Assembly (NCBI GenBank): GCA_017562135.1
Contig: QEYB01000290.1
Span: forward strand, 992,001-1,056,000
Reading direction: 5' to 3'
From: Dipylidium caninum
Lineage: Eukaryota; Platyhelminthes; Cestoda; Cyclophyllidea; Dipylidiidae
Length of the DNA: 64,000 nucleotides
The notes beneath the pieces were generated by a model. It was not told the origin of the DNA and did no database searches. It worked only from the letters and a program-made list of their open reading frames with translations. This document shows positions 24,136-35,378 of the stretch, piece after piece; position 1 is the stretch's first letter; every line of letters begins with the position of its first letter. The position numbers and the translations under genes are program-made.

Positions 24136-24960
24136 TCAACCGAGACTGATTTTGTCGGGTGGCATGTAGCCCGAGTTACCCAGCCATCGCAAAGAGACGG
24201 TGCCAGTAGGGCGTATTGTTAGCCACGTAAGGCTTCCGTGATCTAGCGACATCCGGATCCACGCTTCCGGAGGCAGTTGAAGAGCTCGGCAAACGAAATA
24301 CCTGATAACATTGCCATGACAGACTAATATCTCGTAAGAGTCCTCCGTTTGCGTGGGTTCCGCACGATGTATGTACTGAGCAAAAGCGGCTTCTATCCGG
24401 GGACCGTCCTCCTCGAAGGCCTTATCTCCATCTTGTGGCCAGTTCTGAACCGCTGGTTCAGGAGGGAATGGTGCACCCTCTCGAATGAGGTCACAAGGCG
24501 TTGCAGGAACACCTGGAAGATGCTTTATAATTTCGTCCGTTGATTCAATCGCGCGGGTCATTGTTGAGTAGAAAATGTGAGTGTAGGGGAAGTTGAGCTG
24601 TTTTAATCGCCTGCCAGTGAGCTCGAGTTGCTGGCGTCCTAGCGTTGTAAGGTGACAATCTGAGTCATTTTCGGCGTAGTGGTATTGGCCGTGACGCACA
24701 AGAAGTATGTGGCGAATTGCTTTCGGTTTAGATGAGTAGGTATAATTACTAGTCTGGCACCCATGTCGATTATCCCAGTTGTAATCCCATGGAGTTACAA
24801 GGGTTTTGGGGGATTCCTTTGGTGAGGATTGTGATGCTGCAAATACTCGGAGGGAGCTTACGTTGCTGTCAAATCCAACAAGAACACCACAGACGGTGGT
24901 GGTTAGAGCAGCGCCGCATAATAAGACTCTTCTTAATCTACTATAAACTTGGGCAGGCAT
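24136..24960 (-). CDS. PGAM5: Mitochondrial Ser/Thr phosphatase PGAM5
   Basis: A histidine-phosphatase-superfamily enzyme at the mitochondrial membrane that acts as a protein Ser/Thr phosphatase in mitochondrial dynamics and cell death. It is an unbroken 274-residue frame (human long form 289). Residues about 11-30 form a membrane anchor (VLLCGAALTTTVCGVLVGF). TPWDYNWDNR carries the WDxNWD-type motif that drives PGAM5 multimerisation. The catalytic core has LLVRHGQY (nucleophilic His), LTTLGRQQLELTG, STMTRAIEST, LIREGAPFPPEP and ILVCHGNVIRYF (second catalytic His). All catalytic elements are present. The coding region is intronless. A TGTAG acceptor-like site lies about 10 nt before the ATG. 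Confidence 0.96.
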   Translation of the reverse strand: MPAQVYSRLRRVLLCGAALTTTVCGVLVGFDSNVSSLRVFAASQSSPKESPKTLVTPWDYNWDNRHGCQTSNYTYSSKPKAIRHILLVRHGQYHYAENDSDCHLTTLGRQQLELTGRRLKQLNFPYTHIFYSTMTRAIESTDEIIKHLPGVPATPCDLIREGAPFPPEPAVQNWPQDGDKAFEEDGPRIEAAFAQYIHRAEPTQTEDSYEILVCHGNVIRYFVCRALQLPPEAWIRMSLDHGSLTWLTIRPTGTVSLRWLGNSGYMPPDKISLG

Positions 24961-27900
24961 TTGTAGAATCTACATAGAACATAGAGAAATAAGGCTTTTC
25001 GTGAATTGTAGCCAGAAATAATCAAATCGCGAAGCAAACGAAGTATGCTCGGTACATGCAAAAGTCTTCGGAAAACTGTAAACGATAATGTTGCAAAATG
25101 GGATTCGCCATAGCGAACGTACCCACCTAGAGAACCACTCACCTATCCCGACCAAAAGGTGCTAAGAGTGGCAGCAAGTCCTTGAGAATTTGTCAGTGAT
25201 TGGTTGTTACACACATTTATGAGCGTATGATAGGATAATAACGTACAGAATGTGAGGTCGTCCGATTTTCAAAGTACATTCAGGATCTGTTGTACGTTAA
25301 AAAATATTCAGAATAAAAGGATTTATCTACACAAAGCATACGTAGGATTTTGGAGCCTGCTACCCTTAGCGTCATATTTTCTATAATAACACTCAAATAT
25401 CTGGAAAGTAAATGCTTCCTTTAAAGCCTTCTGTACAACGATCCTTAAATTGTTTGCAAAAATCGGACATGAAGTGATAAAGATCAAAACCAGAAAATTT
25501 GGCATATATGGCAAACGCATTGCTTAGATTGCATAAGATATGTTAGATTAATTTATTAAAAAAGTATGGTACTAATGTTTCATATCTGCCTCTCCGATAC
25601 ATTTTACTACTTACTAGTATAAGTAGGTTTTCACAAACTATCCAACATTTGTACAAAATATAACAAAAATTTGTTAGTACTGCAAATACTACGAGTTGAA
25701 AATTTATTTTTTTATAAGAATTTCATTGTCATCTTAAATTTTCTTTCAATTTCCTTATTAAGACAGTTTCATCAATTATAGCAAGCGATGTTTTTACATC
25801 CATTGGGAGTAAAAAGGCCCAGCCGGGTCACCGACCTTGCGGTGGGGAGTAACTTGGGCAATGAGGTTTGCCGAGCCCAAGATTGCCATCACCCGACGGA
25901 AACACCAAGCGCTCGCGGCTTACTTCGCCGCCGGGCGCACTTTTTGGGGCCTAGGAAGGCTAGTTTACTGTTCAGATCGTGGATGCGGTAGGCCAGTGGT
26001 TCGTTAAGTCGTCTGCGTCGATTCCCTTTTGCTAGTGCAGTTGGGGGTAGCTTTTCCAGGTTCTGCATCTAACAAACTTGCTGTGGACGCAGTGCCATCA
26101 CGGTGTCCACTGCAATCCGGAACTCGTACTGAAGTGCAGAAAAACTGGTTTCACGTTGAGGAGCGTCCGATTCAAGGAGGCCAAAGTATAATCCAGATGG
26201 AAGGAGGAAAAATGACCTCCCGAGGCTGCAATTGTCAGCGCATTACGAGACTCATCGTTTGAGAGTTGCCGATGGAAACTGGCTAGCTCCGCTCCCACAG
26301 CGAATCATCTCTTTTAGCCAATCCTACTAACTTATAGGCTTTTTGACACCATTCAGGAGCAACTTTTCCTATATGGTTTTGGGTATCTTCCATGGACCTC
26401 AAACCGGCATTTCTGCTTACTTTGCTGCGATGGAAATGGGCGACTTTGTTTCGAATCCGGTTTGTTATCTTATCGTTCTATTTACCTTATACAGTTACAT
26501 AATTGACGGTTCGCTCTTAGTCCCAGTTAGACTTGAGACTATTACTCCGTTTGAATATGTTTTTTTATTAATTCGACCTTTTTCGGAAGGGTGTCCATGT
26601 TCCATGGCGTCTCAATTAAGTGTAAATAGTCGGTCACTAGGTGTTGCGATACCATAGTCCTCCTCATTAATTTATGCTTAGAAATGTGCCCTAGAAACCG
26701 TACTAATTTTCTAACTTCCATACCGCAGAAAATTTGTTCGTTTTATTGAAAACTGATATTAGTAGTTTCAGAACTAGAGAACATGCAGGATTCCTTGTTA
26801 TGTGATTGATATAGATATCGAGACGGCCTTGCTGCGTATCGGAATAGAAAGGCAGGCCATTGGGTTACGCGTATATGCGAAGACTGAGGCATCAATGTAC
26901 ATTCAGTTCCACATTGTCGATTTCGGGATGAGGTAATTCTGCTCGGCCTACTTGTAACATCTATTAATGCTATAGGCCACCCGAAGAAAGGCCTTTTTCG
27001 GGATGATTTAAATTTAATATCGCACCTCGAACACAGTTATGATATGCGACTTGCCCCCTGGTATATGCTACCCGGCCAATCCAAACTCATTTTACATCAT
27101 GTGTGATTGCTGACTTAATTAGACATAAAGTGCGCTACATGTAACATGGGAAAAGTAAGCAATGTGTGTATAGTTTACATTTTGATTTCGAGTGACAACG
27201 CTTCAATTTGTAGGAATATCTTTTAAGGAAGAAAGGGTATTTTGTTCGTGCATTTTAGAGAATGCTGCACTCTAGTCCACCTTGAACAATTGTGCATCGA
27301 AGGGTGAGGCGCGAATTCGACTCTCTGTGGTAATTCGAATATTTTCGAAAAGCAGAGTTGTTTAACCACTGGGCGTCTAAGTTATTAGAAAATACATTAC
27401 GAAGTTAACCATATTGCGCAGAGGTTTAAGGTGTGACGTGAGATTTTATCTATATCCAGGTACACGGTTGGCGTCACGGCAATAGACGTGTCAGATGTAC
27501 GATTACCCGGGTTGTAGTTGATAGCAAGCGGCTAATTTGTTAATAAAAGCCTTAACAATTGAAGATAGGGCTCGAATGGCGCAGGGTTTGGCGGTAAACA
27601 TCGTGTGATAAGATGTCGGAGAATTTCATTTATTTTGGCCTTAATGAAGTGTCACGGCCTGTAATTCAAATTAATTTAAGCCATGAAGTCCAATTGATGG
27701 TAAAATTCGAATAAATTTGACGCACACATTGTCTCGCAGTTTACTCATCTTTAATGGCAGGGTGTACAAATATGATTGGTTGGGATTTGGGCGCCAACTT
27801 GGAGGCTAATTGTAGATGGTTTCCCTGGTGAGGCGTATTTATCCTGAGTTCTTGTAACATAGTGAATATTAAGCTCCATTTTTGCATGCGCGCTTTGTAA

Positions 27901-28172
27901 GACTTGAGATTTCACCATGCAACTACTTTTGGTAGTTATTTAGGCTAGTGCATTAATCCTAATCTGGCCTCTATTACTGCGCCCCACTGACCGTAACCCC
28001 TCCCCCTCCCCCCACCTCCTGCATGTATTTAGCATAAATGCGGATAATCGTTTCATAGGTGACACACTATGGTTTGAACAGTTTTACCTTTACTATGAAA
28101 TATTTTTCAAGCATTGCCTTATATAACGGGTAGACGAAGTGACCTAGATTTTTATCTTATTTATAGCATCAG
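24961..28172. other. 3.2-kb AT-rich spacer with one GC-rich island
   Basis: Holds the PGAM5 5' region and, near 28166, the SLC66A2 5' exon boundary. No gene was supported. A GC-rich island at about 25810-25960 stands out from AT-rich flanks; its open frame (25788-25991) resembles nothing known and may be a degraded repeat or an RNA-derived sequence. A C-rich run lies at about 27998-28020. Confidence 0.45.
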
Positions 28173-30073
28173 ATGGTCAACCAGGACTGGTTTTTAGTTA
28201 GCACGTCAAAGAATGTACTATCATTTTTCATTGTCTTCGGCGGCATCGTCCCCTACATCCCTCAGTATTTTAAAATTAGGCGTCTAAAAAGTTCGGATGG
28301 CTTTTCGTCTTACGTATGTCTGACTCTTATAATCGCAAACCTCCTGAGGATTGGATTTCGGTATGCTTTTTTATCTACTTTGTATACAACTTTGGGGTTA
28401 CTATTTGCGAACTTTTACCCCCTGTTCTTGCGGCACATGCCTAGTTATTGGTCTGTTACCATTGCTAGTAGTACAAATTTTAGTTGTAGCTTACCCATTA
28501 GTACAGGCAACAATAGCGATTGTACTCAACTTTTTTGGTTCGTAGGTTTGGCCAATCTTATCCAACGCCTCTCCTTCTTCACTCATTTTTCATGGTTTTT
28601 GGTATGATGTTTATGATGTACGTCTGTGTAAAGTATCGACGAATCTCATCTCCATGTGCCCGTTTCAGTTTTTTTTCGGGTACGATTTGGCCGCTTAAAC
28701 TAATCACAGTTGGTTTTACCCCTTTTTATACCCTTTTTTCTGTCGCAGAATTTAAGTGGCGGGATTTTTGGCGCTGGAGTGACTACGGAAGCTACGTCAA
28801 ATTCATCATTTTCTTTTGTCTTTGTACTGGTCCAATTTGCTTTTTGTGTAGTTCAGTATTTCTCTTCGTCCAGTCAGTCGGTTTTGTGGCTCTCACTACC
28901 GAGTCTTTGCTCGCCTTTCCTCAGTTCCTGCAAAATTATCGTCAATCTTCCACAGTCGGTATGAGGTAAATACAGTTATTATTTTCCACTGACATCCTTA
29001 TTATCCTTTAAGATATAAAGCTTTTTTAGCCTTTACTCGAAATCTTAGGCGAAATGAGATTCGATTGTCAGTTATTTTTTTAGTTTGATCTCAAATTTAC
29101 CAATGGCAAACTGCTATAACTTCTTCATTTTGTCGTTGTTATGCTCTGTGATTCAGATTTATATATTTTCTAACCATCTGCTTCACCATTAAATGTTGTT
29201 TCAATCGCACATGTACTTATCACTTTTGTGACAGATAGTCTATCTTATTCGGAAACTAACAATTTCCAGCCTCATTTTTTGTGGGACTTCAGTCTTATGC
29301 TTATGTGACTGCTTTACCAACCAATAGTGTTTTCTAGGAGTCTTTGTCCATTTGTTTTCAATTAACCTTCGTTCTTCATATCGTTAACTTACATTTATGT
29401 GTCATTTGGGATACACAGTTAAATGTTCAGCCACTTTTCCTACTAATATTTTTATGCGGATTGTATACATACCGCAGATAACCGTGGATCTCTTTCAGTA
29501 ATGTTTTGCGAACTTAGCAGATCCTATCCCATGGATGATGAGAGCTAGTAAGAGGGTTGATAACCGACGTACAACCTGCCGTGTAACTTTGCACAATATG
29601 AAGACATTTTTTTAACGAAATTGTGAACCTTTCCGAAGTACCTGTCAATATATAGGATTTCTAAACCAACTTCTGGTCCTAGCTTTTTAGGTATTTAGGG
29701 AACATTGGGAGACGCTTTTATCGGGCGCAGGGCATTATACCGAAAATGGATGCTTGTTTTTTTGTAGCCTCACGGTCTCTTTAACTTGAATGCTTCGTCG
29801 GGAGCCTAAAATATTGACTCCTCACACAACCCAATATAATTCCTTAATATATGAAACAATATTAAAGTATTTGTGCAACCATTTGTCTTTAGTATAGGAA
29901 TGGTTCTGCTGTGGGCGGTTGGTGATTTCTTCAAGACAATCTACTTTTTAATATCAAAGTCTCCCGTTCAGTTCCTGATCTGCGGATGTGTTCAGCTGAC
30001 CTTGGACGCCGCAATTTTCCTCCAATATCTCATATATAAAAGAGTACCCTCACATCTACCTCCCGAGGCTTAA
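28173..30073 (+). CDS. SLC66A2: PQ-loop repeat membrane protein, SLC66A2/PQLC1-like
   Basis: A seven-helix PQ-loop protein of the SLC66 group; the human protein is linked to Golgi/endosomal phospholipid transport. Four exons join in phase to 239 residues: 28173-28360, 28546-28679, 28749-28965 and 29893-30073. The first PQ loop is FGGIVPYIPQYFKIRR followed by SSDGFSSYVCL; the second is LLAFPQFLQNYRQSST. Membrane segments are visible around both loops (LTLIIANLLRIGFR, SFFMVFGMMFMMYV, FIIFFCLCTGPICFLC, SVGFVALTTESLL, IGMVLLWAVGDFFKTIYFLI, FLICGCVQLTLDAAIFLQYL). FWRWSDYGSYV matches the human FWQWSSFSDYV position. ATG follows an acceptor-like TTATAG by 6 nt. Intron 2 is 69 nt, in frame and without stops, so retention would add 23 residues. 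The start aligns with the human start region. Confidence 0.95.
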
Positions 30074-30828
30074 TGCATTTTGTGGTCATCACTACCCTAT
30101 TTCTTTTTTATTTGTCTTTTCGCGATTAATGACTTTGTTATCAGTCAATGCTTTTTGCTTTTACCAACATGTCTTATAGAGTAAAATTTCACTCTGATAT
30201 TCCACGACGTACCGTAAATAAACTTCATTATTGCATCTTTGAGTTCACTTAAACCTTTAAATTCATTTCGTAAATGGTCTTTACAGCGGTCAAAGTAAAG
30301 CTTCACGTTGTATTTTTACGAAAGCGGTAGGTAAATTGGTAACTTCCCGATTCGAGCTGTTTTTACTTATCATCGCCATGACCATGCTTATCGCTTGATA
30401 ACTTTTTGAGACAGTCTCACCCTCTGTTGCCTTGGTAGATTGTGGAGGCGGCCACTCTATTAAACCTCTTTTTCAAAACTTCACTTATGTTAGAGGACTT
30501 GATTTGAAGAAATTTCCAAAAACGTGTCAGCGTCATTGCCTCTATTTCTTGATTTCTTTTCCTATCAAAGTGAAGCAGGGAGAGTGCCGGTAGGAGAGAT
30601 TGTAATCTCCTAATTATGTTTATAAGAGGCTTTTTTGTGAGTGAATGGGAAATCCTTGTGCCAAAATATACGAGGATATCTGGGGGTGAGGGAGGAGGGG
30701 CGGAGGTACTGCTATTAGTCTGTGCGTAGAATCGTGGAGAAGTGAAGAGTTCCGTGATGTTGGTTAGAACACAAAAAACAGACATTGAGAGATGGGATGG
30801 CTTCGTTCTGCGCTCAAATCGAGTCGTC
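30074..30828. other. Convergent 3' UTRs of SLC66A2 and the minus-strand gene
   Basis: No secure gene. A 122-codon minus-strand open frame at 30417-30785 lies just after the stop of the minus-strand gene and most likely falls in its 3' UTR. It has no recognised domain. Confidence 0.4.
30217..30222 (+). other. Probable SLC66A2 polyadenylation signal
   Basis: AATAAA 144 nt after the SLC66A2 stop, in AT-rich sequence. Confidence 0.45.
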
Positions 30829-33800
30829 TCACTGACTTCTGATTGACTTAGTGATGGATCGGCGTCTGCAGAGCCCCCGGGCGGAGGTGGTTTTGGTCTC
30901 CTTTAGGTTCTTGAGTAGTCTTCGGCGGTAGAGTTCTCGCAGCGGGAGGCCTGTTAAACCATCGCCTTCATCCAGCGATCCGTACAGCAAGTTCTCCAGA
31001 TCTGCGTCATCACCCGTATTTGGTTGTGTGCGGGTCATGCTGAAATGAACAAGGAAGTTCCTTTCTCTGTCCATGCAGACAACATCGACAAAACTTCGGA
31101 ATAACTGACAAGAAGTCGGTTGATTTTGATACAACTGGCGGGTTCGGGATTTGACGCATAGCCTCGTAGACACGCGTAGAGTCGTTCTGAGCGGTCACAT
31201 TGTCAAGAGAGCGATTCACCACAGCAAAGTGAGCTGCCGGCCATTCGTTGACCGCTATATAAGAAATAGACATGACCTCTGAGGTACAATTGACGCTTTT
31301 TGTCGTTGGACGCCCTATTATCATCCATAATTCGGTGGCTGGACTTACGTTGAGAGTTGGCTAGAGCAGTGGGTCCAAAGACCTGCAACGGGACGTACGG
31401 CTCGTGGCTGGGAGGATCCAGAAGGTCTGGGATTTGACCTCTACCCCAGTATTGCCACATAGGCCGCTTGGATGTAGAACTGCTGTTTCTAGAATGTCGG
31501 CTTGAACTTTGGCAACGCTTCTCCATCATCGAGGATTGTTCCGAAGTGTTGTCTTCCATATCTGGAGACGAAACATTACCTCATCATCGTAGAAACCTTG
31601 CCCTACTACCTGTGCGTATCATCCCGGCTTTTACCATCTAGTAAATTAATGTATCTAATTAAACAAACTCTTTCAGATACCAAATCAGCCGCTTGAAGCA
31701 TTATTGTCCACTCAATCATGACATAGATTCATTTAATAACCCAAAGTCAGTAAAAACACAAAAAAATGTTTTACTTTCACAGAACTCACAACTGTGAGAC
31801 AATTGAGTAAGGGCTTGTGCACATAAAAGCTACTGAGATACGTCGAAAATGAAATATTTCAGGACATAATAATCGTTCGTTGGTCAAGTGATACTACTCC
31901 ATACAGGCTTCCATGTCATAGGACAAAGGAGGGTTTTCTGGATTGTAAAAACTCTACTCCCAAGTCTTTAGGGTCATTGCTAGCAATGCGACATTGTTTG
32001 ACTTGGTTACGAGAGTTGGGAAGCCATTCAGAGAGAATATTGACACGAAATTTGTGTTCTACCTGCTTCACTTAATCCATATTAGAAATTTTGGGGCTAA
32101 ATGACGCTACTGGATTGTAAACTGAGTGTAAGTGAGTATTAAATAAGAAAATTCCATATTTTGTGCTGCAGAATACTACTTCATCCAATTAAGTACTGTA
32201 CGATTGTGTCAGTGATAATTGTATCATCCTTCACACAGTGTCATAATTCTACGTTCGAAAAATTTCTGATCTTTACCCTTAAAAAAAGTGAAGTAAATGT
32301 GTTTTGACCCCCTGAGCGTCATTAAAATTGTATTAATTAAGCAAATCCGCATGAGACAACGAAATAAATGACAGTCTGAAGGCGTAGATCAGAGCTGTAT
32401 GGGAAAGGTGCCAACACAGCCCAACGCAGATCCACCAACTTTTGACGGATGGTGAAAAAATAGGTGGAGCTGTGCATTACCGTGGTGCAAAATAACACCA
32501 GCAAGATTTGCCACGTCTGGCCGCTTTGCTCGAATTGCGTATACGTTTAAATCGAACTTTTGGTCATTTAGCAGAGGTTCAGAGTGCGGACTTTCTTCAT
32601 AACCCCATCAAACCGACAGCATAATCATTTTTTGGTGAATCGCTGCCGTTGATATCGTCTGGGCTGGTTAAGCATGCATCACTCACGATCTCTTCAAATC
32701 AACTTTGTTCTAAGTTATTCTCTTTTCGTCGATAGCGATCAGTCTTTTCAGAAATGGATAGACTTCGTTGCCTTTCAAATGCGAATCGCAGATGATAATG
32801 TGTTCCATTAAGCTGGTGAGCGATCCGGAGATCGGGTTTCCTGACAGAGCCAGACTTGTTTAATTTTACTTCAAAGCACGTATACGATTCGCATCTGAGC
32901 TTCTATGGATTGCTTTGGCGATTGCTTTAAGGGCCTCTGATCAACCGGACGGACGACTAAAGCGTTGAACGCTTTCCAATGGATCACCAGGGTGGCAAAC
33001 CACTTTCGACACTGCCTCTCTTGCTTTCTTCACATAACTTAATGTCTTTTCGGAAAGAATACAATAAAATAGGTCTCGAATGCAGGTCCTGTTCTGCCAT
33101 TTGTAAATTGGGATAAAAAGTTGAGCAAGAACTAATCCACATAAATTTTATTAAGTGAAACATAAACGTCCTAACATTAAGAAAAAAAAACATGCCTGTT
33201 AGGTACTTTAAAAACTTTAATGAAACAAAAGAAAGTGTAGAGTCCATCTGAGCAAAATCCGCAATCAACTTATTAAATCGGTTGTTTCTAAGGCCATAGT
33301 CTACAATTTCTACGATTAACTAAGAGGAACTACTAATCACCTCCTCGGTTCTCGGGACCTTAGGAATGCAACGTTCTGAAAATAGACGGACTACTTTTTA
33401 CACGACTGGAAATAATTGCCATAATATTTGGGCGCTTAAGCCATACCAAATCAGAGAAACTCTGCGAATTCGAGTAGAAGACTGGTTAGAAGAAAAAAGT
33501 AGGCGTGGAAGGGTGGTAGGATGACTTCGAGCAGAAACCTCCAAGACTTTTGGAAATATTTACCAGCACGACTTCTAGCATCTGAAGAACGACCCCGTGG
33601 ACGAGTGGCTGAGGTGGACTTAGATGTTGCGCTGTCGATAGACCGTTGGAAAACGTCCGAACTCTTGTAGGAGTGTAAACTGCCGACGTCGTCGTTGTCA
33701 GCGCGCCGACGAGGCGAACCGTGCATACACAATGACTCCCGCTCTTCGCGGAATGGACTGGCGTTGCGTTTCTCTCCCGCCTGTCGATCGTAGAAGTGAC

Positions 33801-35378
33801 AATCCTGGCTATAGAGCACACGAGCCAACTTCTCGGGGATCCACAGAGCGCAACCCATGGGGATCTCACAGAGGCGTGGACGCTGGCCTCCAGCCACTTT
33901 TACTACTATGGAAGTCGTCTTACGCTTTTCAACTCCTGTGTCACCTAAAGAAGTCGCATGAAACTCCTTCAAATATCATTTTCATTCGAAACGCCTTCAA
34001 TTTCTTGTTTTTCTTCATGAGAAAGCCACTAGAGATACCAGTATTTTTAGTCTAAGAAGCACTACACACTCGGTTTTTAAAGCTTAAGTTAAAAACATCC
34101 TTAGAATGAATTTTTCGGGGGAACTAAGAGACTACCACTGGTAAATTTTTGATTCAACTTTATCGACTGCCAATAGAAAAAGGAAAATGAATTAATGGAC
34201 ATACAGCATAACTAACCAAAATTGAATAATAAAAAAATGTAACAGAATGCATTTACTTCAGGTTAATCTAAAGTTCACTAGGCCCGTTTCGCAGCATCTC
34301 AAACCGTCTACACTCTGAAACCCAACCGTAGATGAAAAGAATCAACTTAATTTTTTAATAACGCTTCGTTCCCTTTGTATCTCCACTCTCGTGATGTGTA
34401 GACTACCTTTTAAATTACACTAAGACTAGTAGCATTTAACATTCTCATTTAATTTAGAAGAAACGGTCTAAGAACGAAAGGCGCGCTGCCCCCCAGATCA
34501 TGGAGCAAGTGAAAGGCGAATAGGCCAAATAAAATGCCGGTGAAAAAAACTAGTGTCAATTTGAGTGAAGAACGCGAAACTTGGGGCAGGAGTGGTGACA
34601 CTCAGGGGCCTTTTTAAACGAGGAGGAAGGGTGACTAAGTAAAATCAGTTCCACCGCCATCTCAAAGGAGTGTCTTTTCCCCGTCAAAATAGACCGAGAC
34701 TTTGAACGAGAGTAGGCTCGTTTTCTAGTACCGCATCCCGCCACAATGGGACAGCGGTAGGGTGTCGAGCACGCACTAAGCACTAGCTTTGAAACAGATT
34801 CTGCCTGGGCCAGACTCAACCACTCACAAATAAGATAGTTGACCGATAAAATCGCTGAACACACGATCGTCCGGCAAGTGTGTCGGTAACAGATCTACTT
34901 GGAGTGAGTCTATGCCCTTGTCGGTGACCAAGAACAACCGGTATCTCGGGTATCTAACCTATATCCTTTAGAATTTATTCAGTGTCTTATAGCCCATATA
35001 TAGTGTCACACCTCAAGAAAATCTGGCTGATCCCATGCAGAAATAATAAATAATAAACAATTTAACAACAAAATGGTAAGGTGACCCACGAGAAGAACGA
35101 GGCTCGAAGCCTTTGTGCACCACAGCAAGGACGTAGGGTTGTCCGGCGTAGGGCGGATCCAGAGGCACCTCTGAGCGTGTTCCATCACTTCTGCGGGGAT
35201 GCAATAAATCTGCTGGGACGAGAACGTCGTCCTTCTCGCAGATTGGATGGCGGTAGAAGTCGGTGTAGAGGAGGATATCCTCAATCTCGACATCTTGCAT
35301 GCAGTATTCCAGTCCCTTCTCATCTCCGTGGCCCCCGTAAGGGATGCAGAACACCACACCAAAGTACTTATCCTTCTT
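30829..35378 (-). CDS. 3' block of a minus-strand gene with Tudor-like (DUF4537-type) sequence
   Basis: Five exons join in phase on the minus strand: 35378-35090, 33944-33564, 31561-31349, 31314-31133 (or 31136) and 31104-30829 with a stop. The intron between 31349 and 31314 is 34 nt; the next is 28 or 31 nt depending on the donor. The first exon reads KYFGVVFCIPYGGHG, KDDVLVPADLLHP and PPYAGQPYVLAVVHKGFEP. The second begins TTSIVVKVAGGQRPRL with CALWIPEKLARVLY, then turns Ser/Arg-rich and probably disordered. DVLVP...YVLAVV...VKVAGG resembles the small beta-barrel of DUF4537/Tudor-like domains seen, as I recall, in C11orf16 and VWA3-type proteins. The last exons (KRPMWQYWGRG, PYVPLQVFG, LPLRELYRRRLLKNL) are not recognised. 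It is probably the C-terminal half of the VWA gene upstream on the same strand; that link is inference. Confidence 0.55.

Noticed and set aside
25788..25991. Protein-coding reading of the GC-rich island
   Set aside because: 67 codons, Arg/Pro-rich, no family resemblance and no splice context.
30417..30785. 122-codon minus-strand open frame
   Set aside because: Lies directly downstream of the stop at 30829 on the same strand, without recognisable domain or acceptor in phase; most likely 3' UTR.
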